DNA of 43,582 nucleotides from contig JAFRHH010000051.1 of the NCBI GenBank assembly GCA_017433405.1, positions 1 through 43,582 of the forward strand, written 5' to 3'. This DNA comes from Clostridia bacterium (lineage in GTDB: Bacteria; Bacillota; Clostridia; Christensenellales; Aristaeellaceae). This document shows, in pieces, positions 36,199-43,582 of this stretch. Made by a program: the position numbers and the translations under genes. The notes beneath the pieces are model-generated. The model saw only the letters and a program-made list of their open reading frames with translations, was not told the DNA's origin and did not search any database. Numbering within the stretch: position 1 is the stretch's first letter; the number at the start of each line of letters is the position of its first letter.

Positions 36199-37115
36199 TT
36201 CAGCAGTTCTTCCGCCTTTCCGGCGATCGCTTCCGCGTCCATTCCGTATACTTTTCGCAGATATGCCTGGCTGCCGACCACCGTCGAATAGGTGTCCTTC
36301 AGCCCGATCCGCGTGATCCGGCATCCGCTTCCCTCCTCCGCCGCGATCTCGCAGACCGCGCCGCCGAAGCCGCCGAGAATATTGTTCTCCTCCACCGTCA
36401 GGATATGCCGGAACCGCCCCAGCAGCTCCCGGACCCGGCCTGAGTCCAGGGGCTTGAGACAGGGAAAGCTGACGACCTCCGCCCGGATCCCCCGGCGGTC
36501 CAGCAGCTCCGCCGCCTCCGCAGCCTGGGTCAGGATGCCTCCGCAGCTGAGGATCGCGATATCCTCCCCCCGCCGGAGGGTGATCGCCTCGGGAATCCGC
36601 CAGCCCGGAATCGGTTCCCCGTGGACCTTCGGCTCGTTTCCCCGGCCCAGCCGGAGATAGCAGGTTCCCTTCATCCGCAGGGCCTCCCGGGTGGTCCACT
36701 CCGCCTCCACCGGATCCCCCGGCGCCAGACAGGTCACCCCGGGCAGCGCCCGGAGAATCGACAGATCTTCGGTCGCGTGGTGGCTCATGCCCAGGCTGCC
36801 ATAGACGAATCCGCCCCCGACGCAGACGATCTTCACGTTCGCCCCGTGGTAGGCGCAGTCGTTCCGGATCTGCTCGAGGGGGCGCAGGCTCGGAAAGTTC
36901 CCGATGGAATAGACCACCACCGTCCGGTCCGTTTTCGCCAGCCCCGCCGCCATGCTGACCATGCCCTGCTCGGCGATGCCCGCGTTCAGGATCTGGTCCG
37001 GAAACCGCTCCCAGACCGGCCGCAGCACGCCGAAGCCCAGATCCCCGGTAATCAGCACCAGCCGGCGGTTATGCTCCATTTCCTGAAGAAGCACCTTCAC
37101 AAATGCGTCTCTCAC
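36195..37115 (-). CDS. Transketolase-like protein, C-terminal (pyrimidine) subunit
   Basis: 306 residues covering the pyrimidine-binding and C-terminal domains of transketolase. The catalytic Glu is in NAGIAEQGMVSMAAG near residue 49, and the C-terminal domain has EENNILGGFGGAV. It should pair with the N-terminal subunit encoded next to it; their genes overlap by 4 bases. Split transketolases occur in pentose metabolism and in polysaccharide clusters. Because it lies between a phosphoglycosyl transferase and licD, a role in making an unusual sugar is plausible. Confidence 0.9.
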   Translation of the reverse strand: MRDAFVKVLLQEMEHNRRLVLITGDLGFGVLRPVWERFPDQILNAGIAEQGMVSMAAGLAKTDRTVVVYSIGNFPSLRPLEQIRNDCAYHGANVKIVCVGGGFVYGSLGMSHHATEDLSILRALPGVTCLAPGDPVEAEWTTREALRMKGTCYLRLGRGNEPKVHGEPIPGWRIPEAITLRRGEDIAILSCGGILTQAAEAAELLDRRGIRAEVVSFPCLKPLDSGRVRELLGRFRHILTVEENNILGGFGGAVCEIAAEEGSGCRITRIGLKDTYSTVVGSQAYLRKVYGMDAEAIAGKAEELLK

Positions 37116-37993
37116 GGCCGTTGTGCCTCCAGTTCCTTCAGCGCCGCCTCATATTCCTCCCCCTGGGGAGTCCGGTAATGCCACAGAATGTTGTTTTCCA
37201 TGAAGGAAACGCCCTTTCCCTTGACGATATGCGCCAGGATAACGCAGGGCTTTCCGCTCCCTTCCGCCTGCCGGCAGGCCAGAAAGGCCTTCTCCAGCGC
37301 CTCCGGATCGTGGCCGTCCGTCTCCTGAACGTTCCATCCGAAGTCCTCCCATTTCCGGGCGAAGGGCTCCAGCCGCAGGGTCTTCTCCACCGTCGTCAGG
37401 CTCTGCATATGGTTGTAATCCACCACCGCCGTCAGCCGGTCCAGCCCGTACTGGGCCGCCTGCAGCGCCGCCTCCCAGACAGCGCCCTCGTCGCATTCCC
37501 CATCCCCCAGAACCACATAGGTCCGCCAGGGGGCGCCGTCCATCCGGGCGCCCAGGGCCATGCCGACCCCGATGCCCAGCCCGTGCCCCAGGCTCCCGGT
37601 GGACACCTCGACTCCGGGCACTCCCTTGTGGCTGACGTGGCCGCTCAGAATGGAGCCGTCGGCGTAATGGGTCTTCAGCTGCTCCACCGGAAAGAAGCCC
37701 CGCTCCGCCAGGGCGGCGTAAACAGCGCTGCCGGCATGGCCCTTGCTGAGAATCAGCCGGTCCCTCTCCGGCCAGGAGGGGTTCGCCGGATCCACCCGCA
37801 GGATCCGGGCATACAGCACCGCGATGATCTCCGCCACGCTCAGGACGCTCCCGATATGGCTTCCGCGGCTCAGATGGGTCATCTCCAGGCCGTTGCGGCG
37901 AATCAGCCAGGCCAGCACCCGGGGATCCCCGACGTCCGGCTTTTCGTCCCCGAAGGCCCTGTGAACCCGCGCCTCGTAGTTTTCCATGCTCAC
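37112..37993 (-). CDS. Transketolase-like protein, N-terminal (TPP-binding) subunit
   Basis: 293 residues, the thiamine-diphosphate half of transketolase: SRGSHIGSVLS with conserved His, GHAGSAVYAAL, STGSLGHGLGIGVGMA, and the metal/TPP motif GDGECDEGAVWEA followed by DYN. Its start ATG overlaps the sugar-transferase stop and its stop overlaps the C-terminal subunit start, both by 4 bases. Substrate specificity cannot be read from the sequence. Confidence 0.92.
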   Translation of the reverse strand: MSMENYEARVHRAFGDEKPDVGDPRVLAWLIRRNGLEMTHLSRGSHIGSVLSVAEIIAVLYARILRVDPANPSWPERDRLILSKGHAGSAVYAALAERGFFPVEQLKTHYADGSILSGHVSHKGVPGVEVSTGSLGHGLGIGVGMALGARMDGAPWRTYVVLGDGECDEGAVWEAALQAAQYGLDRLTAVVDYNHMQSLTTVEKTLRLEPFARKWEDFGWNVQETDGHDPEALEKAFLACRQAEGSGKPCVILAHIVKGKGVSFMENNILWHYRTPQGEEYEAALKELEAQRP

Positions 37994-38679
37994 GTCCTCT
38001 TCTTCTCCCTGGCCAGATCTTCCGCCTTGCCGAATACGCCCCGGATGGTTTCCCAGAAAAGCCGCGCGTCCAGCCCGAAGCTCTGGCTCCGGGCGTACTC
38101 CACCCGCAGCCGGTTCTTCTCCGGCAGGATCAGCTTCTCAAAATTCGCGACCGGATCCTCCTCGCCGACGATCTCGTCCTGGGCGATATAGACGATGCTG
38201 CTCCGGTCGGTAATGCCCGGCCGGACCCAGAGGATGCACTCCTGCTCCTTCGTATATTGTGTCGTATAGAGCAGCAGCTCCGGCCGGGGGCCGACGAAGC
38301 TCATCTCGCCCCGGATGATGTTGAACAGCTGGGGCAGCTCGTCCAGCTTCAGCCGCCGCATGATTTTCCCCGCCCCCGTGACCCGGCTGTCGTTCTTCGC
38401 CGTGCAGCCGCCGGTCTTGTCCGCGTCGACCACCATGCTCCGGAATTTAAAGATCCGGAAGGGCTGGTTATGATACCCGCCCCGGACCGCCCTGTACAGC
38501 ACCGGCCCCGGGGAGTCCAGCTTCACCCAGACCGCCAGGGGAATCATCAGGATCAGCCCGGGAATCAGCAGGATCAGCGCCAGAAGCAGATCCAGCGCCC
38601 GCTTGACGACCTTGCTGTAGAAGGGATGGCTCAGCGGCCCGTCCCAGTAGGGCAGCTCGGGAAGTTCGTTCCTGTTCAT
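37990..38679 (-). CDS. Polyprenyl-phosphate sugar phosphotransferase (small PGT type)
   Basis: 229 residues. One membrane-dipping hydrophobic segment (about 29-49, LLLALILLIPGLILMIPL) precedes the catalytic domain, with FRIFKFRSM, LRKLD-type RLKLDELPQLFNIIRG and GEMSFVGPRPELLLY. It corresponds to the bacterial sugar transferase family (PglC/WcaJ catalytic core), which moves a phospho-sugar from a UDP-sugar to undecaprenyl phosphate at the inner membrane face, starting a surface glycan. It begins 13 bases after parB. Confidence 0.92.
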   Translation of the reverse strand: MNRNELPELPYWDGPLSHPFYSKVVKRALDLLLALILLIPGLILMIPLAVWVKLDSPGPVLYRAVRGGYHNQPFRIFKFRSMVVDADKTGGCTAKNDSRVTGAGKIMRRLKLDELPQLFNIIRGEMSFVGPRPELLLYTTQYTKEQECILWVRPGITDRSSIVYIAQDEIVGEEDPVANFEKLILPEKNRLRVEYARSQSFGLDARLFWETIRGVFGKAEDLAREKKRT

Positions 38680-38692
38680 GTTCCTTCCCCCG

Positions 38693-39559
38693 TTACTCGC
38701 TGATCTGGTTCAGCCGCTCCAGGAGCAGCTCCAGCTCGCCCCTGGTCCCGTAGCTCAGCGTGATCGTGCCCTTTTCGTCGCTGCCCGCCATCTCGCAGCG
38801 CAGCCCGGTTTTCAGCCGGATCGTCTCCCGAATGTCCGCCAGCTCGGCCTGCAGCCGCGGCGCTTCCTTCCGGGGCTTCTTCGATCCCGCCTTTTTCCGG
38901 GAGGTCAGATCCTCCGCCTTCCGGACGTTCATCTTTTCCTCGCTGATCCGCCGGGCCATCTCGATCTGGGCCTCTTCCCCCTGATCCCTGATGCTCAGAA
39001 CCGCCCGGGCATGGCCCGCCGTCAGCCGCCCGTCCCGAAGCATGTTCATGACTTCCTCCGGCAGGGTCAGAAGCCGCTGGGAGTTCGCGATGGTGGACCG
39101 GTTCTTTCCGATCCGCTGGGCCGCCTTTTCCTGGGTATAGCCGTACTGATCCATGAGCATCTTGATGCCCAGGGCCTCGTCCAGCGGGTTCAGATCCTCC
39201 CGCTGGAGGTTCTCGATCAGGGCCACCTCCATCTCCCGGGCCTCGTCCAGATCCCGGACGATGCAGGGCACCGTGCTCAGCCCCGCCTTCCGGGCCGCCC
39301 GGAAGCGGCGCTCTCCCGCGACGATCCGGTACCGGCCATTCCCGGTGGCCACCACCAGCAGCGGCTGGAGAATTCCCTGCTCCCGAACGCTGTCCGCCAG
39401 CTCTTCCAGGCCGGTTTCGTTAAACTGCTTCCGGGGCTGCCCGGGATTGGGGTCCAGCTCCCCGATATCGATTTCCCTGACCAGCAGGGTCTCGTCCTCC
39501 TCCGTCATCTGGAACAGGGAATCCAGCCCCCTGCCCAGTCCGTGCGTCTTCTTTGCCAT
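38693..39559 (-). CDS. parB: Chromosome partitioning protein ParB (Spo0J)
   Basis: 288 residues. The N-terminal CTPase domain has IDPNPGQPRK-like motifs (DPNPGQPRKQF), GERRFRAARKAG and ENLQREDLNP; the central DNA-binding helix-turn-helix has YTQEKAAQRIGKNRSTIANS; a C-terminal dimerisation region ends the protein. It loads on parS sites and slides as a CTP clamp. No parS sequence was seen in the window. It follows parA by 60 bases. Confidence 0.95.
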   Translation of the reverse strand: MAKKTHGLGRGLDSLFQMTEEDETLLVREIDIGELDPNPGQPRKQFNETGLEELADSVREQGILQPLLVVATGNGRYRIVAGERRFRAARKAGLSTVPCIVRDLDEAREMEVALIENLQREDLNPLDEALGIKMLMDQYGYTQEKAAQRIGKNRSTIANSQRLLTLPEEVMNMLRDGRLTAGHARAVLSIRDQGEEAQIEMARRISEEKMNVRKAEDLTSRKKAGSKKPRKEAPRLQAELADIRETIRLKTGLRCEMAGSDEKGTITLSYGTRGELELLLERLNQISE

Positions 39560-39619
39560 GCTTTTGCGTCTACCCTTTCCAGGCCGCCTGCCTTTTCGCG
39601 GCTTCTCTGCTTATTTTGC

Positions 39620-40387
39620 TTATTTTTTCCGGTTCCGTTTGAGCACCTCCGCCGCCAGCGCCTGATAGGCCGCCGCCCCGGTACTCTTCGGATCGTATAC
39701 CGTAATAGGCTCCCCGTGGCTCGGCGCCTCCCCCAGCCGTACATTCCGGGGAATCACCGTCGCGAACACTTCCTTTTTGAAGTGCTTCTTGACCTGATCC
39801 ACCACCTGCAGCCCCAGATTCGTCCGCCCGTCCAGCATCGTCAGCAGGATTCCCTCGATCTCCAGATGGGGATGAATCGTCTTCCGGACCCGGCTGATGG
39901 TGCTCATCAGGCTCGTCACCCCCTCCAGCGCGTAATACTCGCACTGGATCGGAATCAGCACGGAATCCGCCGCCGCCATGGCGTTCAGCGTCAGAAGGCT
40001 CAGGCTCGGCGGGCAGTCGATAAAGATGAAGTCGTATTCCTCCCGCTCCGGCCCCAGCACCTTTTTCAGGTAGAATTCGCGTTCCGCCACGCCCACCAGC
40101 TCCACCTCAGCCCCGGCCAGGCGGATGTCCGCCCCCACCAGCTTCAGCTTCTTCACGCCGGTCTTCTGAACGCAGTCCCGGAGCCTCGTCCGCCCCATCA
40201 TCGCGTCATAGATGGAATCACGCTCCCCGACGGCGCAGCCCAGCCCGCTGGTCGTGTTTCCCTGGGGATCCAGATCCACCATCAGAACCTTCTTCCCCGT
40301 CTCCGCCAGGGCGGCGGACAGATTCACGGCGGTGGTCGTCTTTCCGACCCCGCCCTTCTGATTCGCAATTGCAATGATCCTCGCCAT
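39620..40387 (-). CDS. parA: Chromosome partitioning ATPase ParA (Soj)
   Basis: 255 residues, chromosomal Soj type without the N-terminal DNA-binding domain of plasmid ParA. Deviant Walker A is KGGVGKTTT at 11-19, DLDPQGN at 38-44, and Walker B FIDCPPSLSLL. It drives origin segregation with ParB. ATG 40387 is preceded by AGAGGAG, supplied by the 5' element that fills most of its leader. Neighbouring gidA/rsmG or oriC genes often seen with parAB are absent. Confidence 0.96.
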   Translation of the reverse strand: MARIIAIANQKGGVGKTTTAVNLSAALAETGKKVLMVDLDPQGNTTSGLGCAVGERDSIYDAMMGRTRLRDCVQKTGVKKLKLVGADIRLAGAEVELVGVAEREFYLKKVLGPEREEYDFIFIDCPPSLSLLTLNAMAAADSVLIPIQCEYYALEGVTSLMSTISRVRKTIHPHLEIEGILLTMLDGRTNLGLQVVDQVKKHFKKEVFATVIPRNVRLGEAPSHGEPITVYDPKSTGAAAYQALAAEVLKRNRKK

Positions 40388-40391
40388 ACTG

Positions 40392-40490
40392 ACTCCTCTG
40401 TGAACGGCAGTTCACGTCTGCCATTCTGTCCGGATGACGATTTTGTAACCGCTTCGCCTGAGCGTTCGCGGACAAAATCCGTCTCCTTGC
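40392..40490 (-). repeat. Full copy of the interspersed 5' element, leader of parA
   Basis: Sense is the minus strand. Hairpin 1 spans 40439-40479: GATTTTGT/ACAAAATC (8 bp), CCGC/GCGG (4 bp, two-base bulge TT), internal loop, CGC/GCG around TCAG. The linker ends ATGGCAGAC. Hairpin 2 spans 40400-40415, GTGAAC-TGCC-GTTCAC, followed by AGAGGAG and the parA ATG 12 bases beyond the stem. The promoter at 40525-40553 lies upstream, so the element should be RNA. Confidence 0.92.
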
Positions 40491-40524
40491 CGCCATACCC
40501 GAATGGGCATAAAAATACTTGTAT

Positions 40525-40553
40525 ATTATACGGGTTTCCCCCGGCCTTGTAAA
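40525..40553 (-). promoter_or_regulatory. Promoter of the parA operon
   Basis: Minus strand: TTTACA (40548-40553), 17-base spacer, perfect TATAAT (40525-40530). It lies about 137 bases before the parA start, and its -35 faces that of the divergent promoter 23 bases away. Confidence 0.85.
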
Positions 40554-40576
40554 GCGCACCCCTTCCTTCTTTTTCC

Positions 40577-40605
40577 TTGACTTCTCCCTGCATACCTGTT
40601 AAGAT
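40577..40605 (+). promoter_or_regulatory. Promoter of the glycerophosphodiesterase-glgA unit
   Basis: Plus strand: TTGACT (40577-40582), 17-base spacer, TAAGAT (40600-40605), about 72 bases before the GTG start. Strong -35, moderate -10. Divergent to the parA promoter. Confidence 0.75.
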
Positions 40606-40677
40606 TTTCCTATCAGACAAAGGCTTCCGGGACGCGAAAGGCGCCGGTGTCCGGCATTCTCCCGGAGGAAAAAAGAG

Positions 40678-41433
40678 GTGCTTCCAGGTTTGACAGGTCA
40701 GGAAATTTTTGCCCACCGGGGAGCTTCCGGTTACGCCCCGGAAAATACGCTTGAGGCCTTCCGCCTCGCCGTGGAGCAGGGCGCTCACGGTGTGGAGCTG
40801 GACGTGCATCTCTGCCGGAGCGGGGAACTGGTCGTCGCCCACGACGAAACGGTGGATCGGGTGTCCGACGGCCACGGCCGGATTCAGGATCTTTCCCTCA
40901 GGGATCTGAAGGCCCTGCGCTTTAACCGGACCCATCCGGAGTTTGCCGACGCGCGGATTCCGACCCTGGAGGAGGTCTTTGAGCTGCTGGCCCCTACGCC
41001 CCTCCGGATCAATATCGAGCTGAAGAACAGCGTGATTGATTATCCGGATCTGGAGCGGCGGGTGATCGAGCTGGCCTCGGCCCGTTTCCCCCTGGACCGG
41101 CTGATTTTTTCCTCCTTTAATCATTACAGCATGCTCCGGGTCAAGGCGCTGGATTCCTCCCTGACCTGCGGCCTGCTCTATGACGCCACCCTGGTCCGCC
41201 CCTGGGCCTATGCCGTCGCCCTGGGGATGGACGCCCTCCATCCGATGTATACTGAAGTGCTGGTGCCGGGCGGAACCTGTCCCCTGGCCCACCGCGCCGG
41301 TGTCCGGGTGCATACCTGGACCGTGAACGCGGAGGAGGACATCCGCCGCGTTCTGACGGAAGGCGCGGATATCGTGATTACCAACTATCCGGACCGGGCG
41401 CTGCGGTGCCTGTCCTCCCTGCCGGAAGGCTGA
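40678..41433 (+). CDS. Glycerophosphodiester phosphodiesterase
   Basis: 251 residues, TIM-barrel GDPD family, no signal peptide, so cytoplasmic. Active-site residues: His13-Arg14 in FAHRGASGYAPENT (Glu22, Asn23), Glu40 and Asp42 in GVELDVHL, and His55 in VVAHDE. Later motifs are INIELKN and VHTWTVN. It hydrolyses glycerophosphodiesters to glycerol 3-phosphate and an alcohol, recycling phospholipid or teichoic-acid fragments. Start is GTG 40678 with GGAGG 9 bases upstream; no suitable ATG exists before the conserved His-Arg. It lies 19 bases before glgA. Confidence 0.9.
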   Translation: MLPGLTGQEIFAHRGASGYAPENTLEAFRLAVEQGAHGVELDVHLCRSGELVVAHDETVDRVSDGHGRIQDLSLRDLKALRFNRTHPEFADARIPTLEEVFELLAPTPLRINIELKNSVIDYPDLERRVIELASARFPLDRLIFSSFNHYSMLRVKALDSSLTCGLLYDATLVRPWAYAVALGMDALHPMYTEVLVPGGTCPLAHRAGVRVHTWTVNAEEDIRRVLTEGADIVITNYPDRALRCLSSLPEG

Positions 41434-41452
41434 AGAAAGGAGTCGATCCCCT

Positions 41453-43276
41453 GTGAAAATTCTCTTTGCGACCAGTGAATGCGCCCCCTTCAGCAAGTCC
41501 GGCGGGCTTGCGGACGTCGCCTATTCCCTTCCGCCCATGCTTCAGGCCGTGGGGAATGAGGTGGAGATCATCACCCCGCTGTATCAGTGCGTCTGGGATC
41601 GCTTCCGCTCCGAGCTGATCTTTGTCGGCAGTTACCCCGTTCTCCTGAGGGACATGACGCTGGAAGCCCGGGTGTACCGGGGCGACCGCGGCGGCGTTCC
41701 CGTCTGGTTCATCGGCCAGGATCCGCTCTTTATGCGTTCACGCCTCTATGGCTATAACGACGACGCCTGGCGCTTCGCCTTCTTCAGCAAGGCGGTCGTG
41801 ACCCTGATGGGGGTTCTTTCCCCGCTTCCGGATATCCTGCACTGCAACGACTGGGAAACGGCCCCCGCCGTTCTCTATCTGAAGGACCGCCAGCAGGCTG
41901 AGCCTTCCCTGGGCGGCATCCGCTCCGTCTTTACAATTCACAACATCGCCTATCAGGGCCAGTATGGCCGGGAAAAGCTCTATTCCGACTTCGGCCTGGA
42001 CGATTCCTGGTACGAGCGGGCCCTGGTCTTCCATTACGAGGGCCGGGAGGATATCAACCTGATGAAGGGCGCCATGATGATGGCGGACGCAGTCAGCACG
42101 GTATCCCCCACCTATGCCCGGGAGCTCCATCATCCCCAGTTCGGCGAAGGGCTGCAGGGCGTCATCGATTATGTGGACGGAAAGCTCTTCGGTATCCTGA
42201 ACGGCATCGATACCAATCTGTATGACCCCCTGCAGGATCCCCATCTTCCCTCCCCCTTCTCCGCGGAGGATCTGACAGGAAAGGCGGTCTGCAAGGAGGC
42301 CATCCAGCGCCGCTTCGGGCTGACGCTGGAGCCGGAGTGGCCCCTGGTCGCCGTCGTGGCCCGCCTTGTGGAGCAGAAGGGCTTCGATCTGATCCGGGAC
42401 GCCCTGCCGGGGCTGATGAATCTGGGTGTACAGCTGGTCGTCTTCGGCCAGGGGGATCCCCAGTACGCGGATTATTTCCGCTGGGCCGCCGGGCGCTGGC
42501 CAGGCCAGATGGGCTTCTCGGACCGGTATACGGAGGAGGTCGCCGGGCAGATCTTTGCCGGGGCGGATTTCTATCTCATGCCCTCCCGCTTCGAGCCCTG
42601 CGGCCTGTCTCAGATGATGGCCATGCGTTACGGAACGGTTCCCATCGTCCGCGAAACCGGCGGCCTGCGGGACTCCGTCCGTCCCTACTCCACCTTTGAC
42701 GGCATCGGGGAAGGCTTCTCCTTCTCGGAATATGCCTCCAAAGATCTGTATCTGGCGGTTCTCCAGGCGATCAAGCTCTATCTGTCCGATCCCGAAACCT
42801 TCCATGAACTGCGCGTCCGCTGCATGAAAAAGGACTTCTCCTGGGAGCGCAGCGCCCAGCAGTATCAGCGAATGTATAAGGAAATTCACGTCACGCAGCA
42901 CTTCGCCCACCTGACCTTCCAGGAAGCCTTTGAGAACATCCGGGATACCTACGGCCGGGTGGATGCGGTCAACCGCCGGAATCACCCCGAATGGTATCCC
43001 GAAAACTTCAACCGCGTCATCGAGATCGAACTGATCGGCGAGGGGGCCGGCTGGCTGTATATCGATATCGGCAGCGAGGACTTTGTCGTCGAGCCCTGGT
43101 CCTATCACGACGCCGACGCCCACATCAAATGCAGTTATTATCATTTCATGCGCATGATGCACGGCGAAACCACCACACCCCGCCTGTTCATGCAGGGCCG
43201 CCTGCGCATCACCGGCAACCTGGCCAAGGGCTTCGAAATCAAGAACCTCCTCTCCCCCAGCGGGCCGATTGACTAA
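41453..43276 (+). CDS. glgA: Glycogen synthase with C-terminal SCP2-like domain
   Basis: 607 residues against about 480 for typical bacterial GlgA. Residues 1-480 form the GT5 synthase: KSGGLADV at 15-22 for ADP-glucose, HCNDWETA near 130, and the catalytic region SRFEPCGLSQ (378-387) with ETGGLRD (401-407). Residues about 487-601 resemble a sterol-carrier-protein-2 (SCP2) domain: WLYIDIGSEDFVVEPW, YHFMRMMHGE and LFMQGRLRITGNLAKGFEI. SCP2 domains bind lipids or act as dimer modules; a role in glycogen synthesis is unknown to me. Start GTG 41453 follows AAAGGAG. It extends glycogen from ADP-glucose and could use carbon from cellobiose phosphorolysis. Confidence 0.92.
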   Translation: MKILFATSECAPFSKSGGLADVAYSLPPMLQAVGNEVEIITPLYQCVWDRFRSELIFVGSYPVLLRDMTLEARVYRGDRGGVPVWFIGQDPLFMRSRLYGYNDDAWRFAFFSKAVVTLMGVLSPLPDILHCNDWETAPAVLYLKDRQQAEPSLGGIRSVFTIHNIAYQGQYGREKLYSDFGLDDSWYERALVFHYEGREDINLMKGAMMMADAVSTVSPTYARELHHPQFGEGLQGVIDYVDGKLFGILNGIDTNLYDPLQDPHLPSPFSAEDLTGKAVCKEAIQRRFGLTLEPEWPLVAVVARLVEQKGFDLIRDALPGLMNLGVQLVVFGQGDPQYADYFRWAAGRWPGQMGFSDRYTEEVAGQIFAGADFYLMPSRFEPCGLSQMMAMRYGTVPIVRETGGLRDSVRPYSTFDGIGEGFSFSEYASKDLYLAVLQAIKLYLSDPETFHELRVRCMKKDFSWERSAQQYQRMYKEIHVTQHFAHLTFQEAFENIRDTYGRVDAVNRRNHPEWYPENFNRVIEIELIGEGAGWLYIDIGSEDFVVEPWSYHDADAHIKCSYYHFMRMMHGETTTPRLFMQGRLRITGNLAKGFEIKNLLSPSGPID

Positions 43277-43298
43277 ACGCCCATCCTATCGGTCGCCG

Positions 43299-43344
43299 AA
43301 AGAATTCAGGCTGAAGCACAACACCTTCAGCCTGAATTCTTTTT
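43299..43344 (+). terminator. Intrinsic terminator of glgA
   Basis: Plus strand: AGAATTCAGGCTGAAG (43301-43316), 8-base loop, CTTCAGCCTGAATTCT (43325-43340), then a short T run. The stem is 16 bp perfect, and A-T pairs extend it to 18 bp. It starts 22 bases after the glgA stop. Confidence 0.95.
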
Positions 43345-43582
43345 CCCTTTCTGGAAAGATTATCAGGAAGATCGTCCGAAAAGATCGCCAAAGAAATACT
43401 TCCTTCGCTAAAATACGGCAAAAATTCGGCAAAAATTCTTCTGCTGAAGTGAAAAGGTTGCTTCCAGAGTGGAAGACAGATGAAATGGACTGGAAGTAAG
43501 TCGTACAATATCAAAAATAAACAAATAAAAACAGTGACGAGATTGGACATTGCTGTTACAATAATATTGCAGCAGGCAAGCA
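43345..43582. other. AT-rich intergenic end of the window
   Basis: No convincing gene is seen in these 238 bases; base composition is clearly more AT-rich than the rest. Two tandem copies of CGGCAAAAATT lie at 43416-43437. GTGACG-17-TACAAT near 43535-43563 could be a plus-strand promoter for a gene beyond the window, but it is weak. Confidence 0.4.

Noticed and set aside
38693-40560. parS site near parAB
   Set aside because: No 16-base palindrome of the TGTTTCACGTGAAACA type was found here or elsewhere in the window.
43239-43550. Minus-strand 103-codon frame after glgA
   Set aside because: It crosses the glgA terminator and the end of glgA, has no ribosome site and no conserved features.

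Overview
The window reads as chromosome of a GC-rich member of the Bacillota, class Clostridia, most likely a gut or rumen anaerobe (inference). Grounds: Firmicutes-type vegetative promoters (TTGACA-17-TATACT and relatives), strong AGGAGG ribosome sites, the Clostridia order secY-adk-map-KOW-infA-rpmJ, a zinc-type S14, Soj/Spo0J, a PrsA-like parvulin, a cobalamin-dependent methionine synthase without reactivation domain, and a cellobiose phosphorylase of the Clostridium thermocellum type. No phage, insertion sequence or CRISPR was seen.

Layout. 1-570: five-tRNA operon (Pro-Glu-CAT-Asp-Thr, minus strand) behind a near-consensus promoter. 620-5400: minus-strand run of a parvulin lipoprotein/foldase candidate, a secreted esterase, MTA/SAH nucleosidase and an alpha/beta hydrolase. 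5438-7340: polyprenyl-phosphate transporter (DUF368) behind a small zinc-ribbon gene, then hibernation factor hpf. 7631-11045 (plus): metF-metH. 11032-13476: cellobiose phosphorylase, convergent with and overlapping metH. 13627-16951: a 97-aa conserved protein, pepV and an ABC-F ATPase with a degenerate second ATP site. 17032-19453: a 158-aa membrane protein and uvrC. 19691-32467: the S10-spc ribosomal operon, rpsJ to rpmJ, closed by an intrinsic terminator directly after rpmJ; the usual rpsM-rpsK-rpsD-rpoA-rplQ tail is absent here. 32655-40553: an apparent eight-gene operon parA-parB-sugar transferase-transketolase N and C-licD-metallohydrolase-ABC-F. 40577-43344 (plus): glycerophosphodiesterase and a glycogen synthase carrying a C-terminal SCP2-like domain.

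The most unusual thing is an interspersed structured element present five times (three full copies of about 95-100 nt, two partial), every time in sense orientation just upstream of a start codon. A full copy has a long hairpin (8 bp + 4 bp + 3 bp), a conserved linker, then a GUGAAC-N4-GUUCAC hairpin abutting the Shine-Dalgarno sequence, 12-15 nt before the start codon in four of five cases. It precedes parA, metH, the ABC-F gene, the esterase and the membrane protein before uvrC. In two cases a good promoter lies upstream, so the element would be 5' UTR RNA; in the other three it sits between genes of an operon. It could be a mobile repeat that supplies ribosome-binding sites, a cis-acting RNA regulator, or both. 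In the pepV/ABC-F junction it also appears to encode the last residues of PepV.
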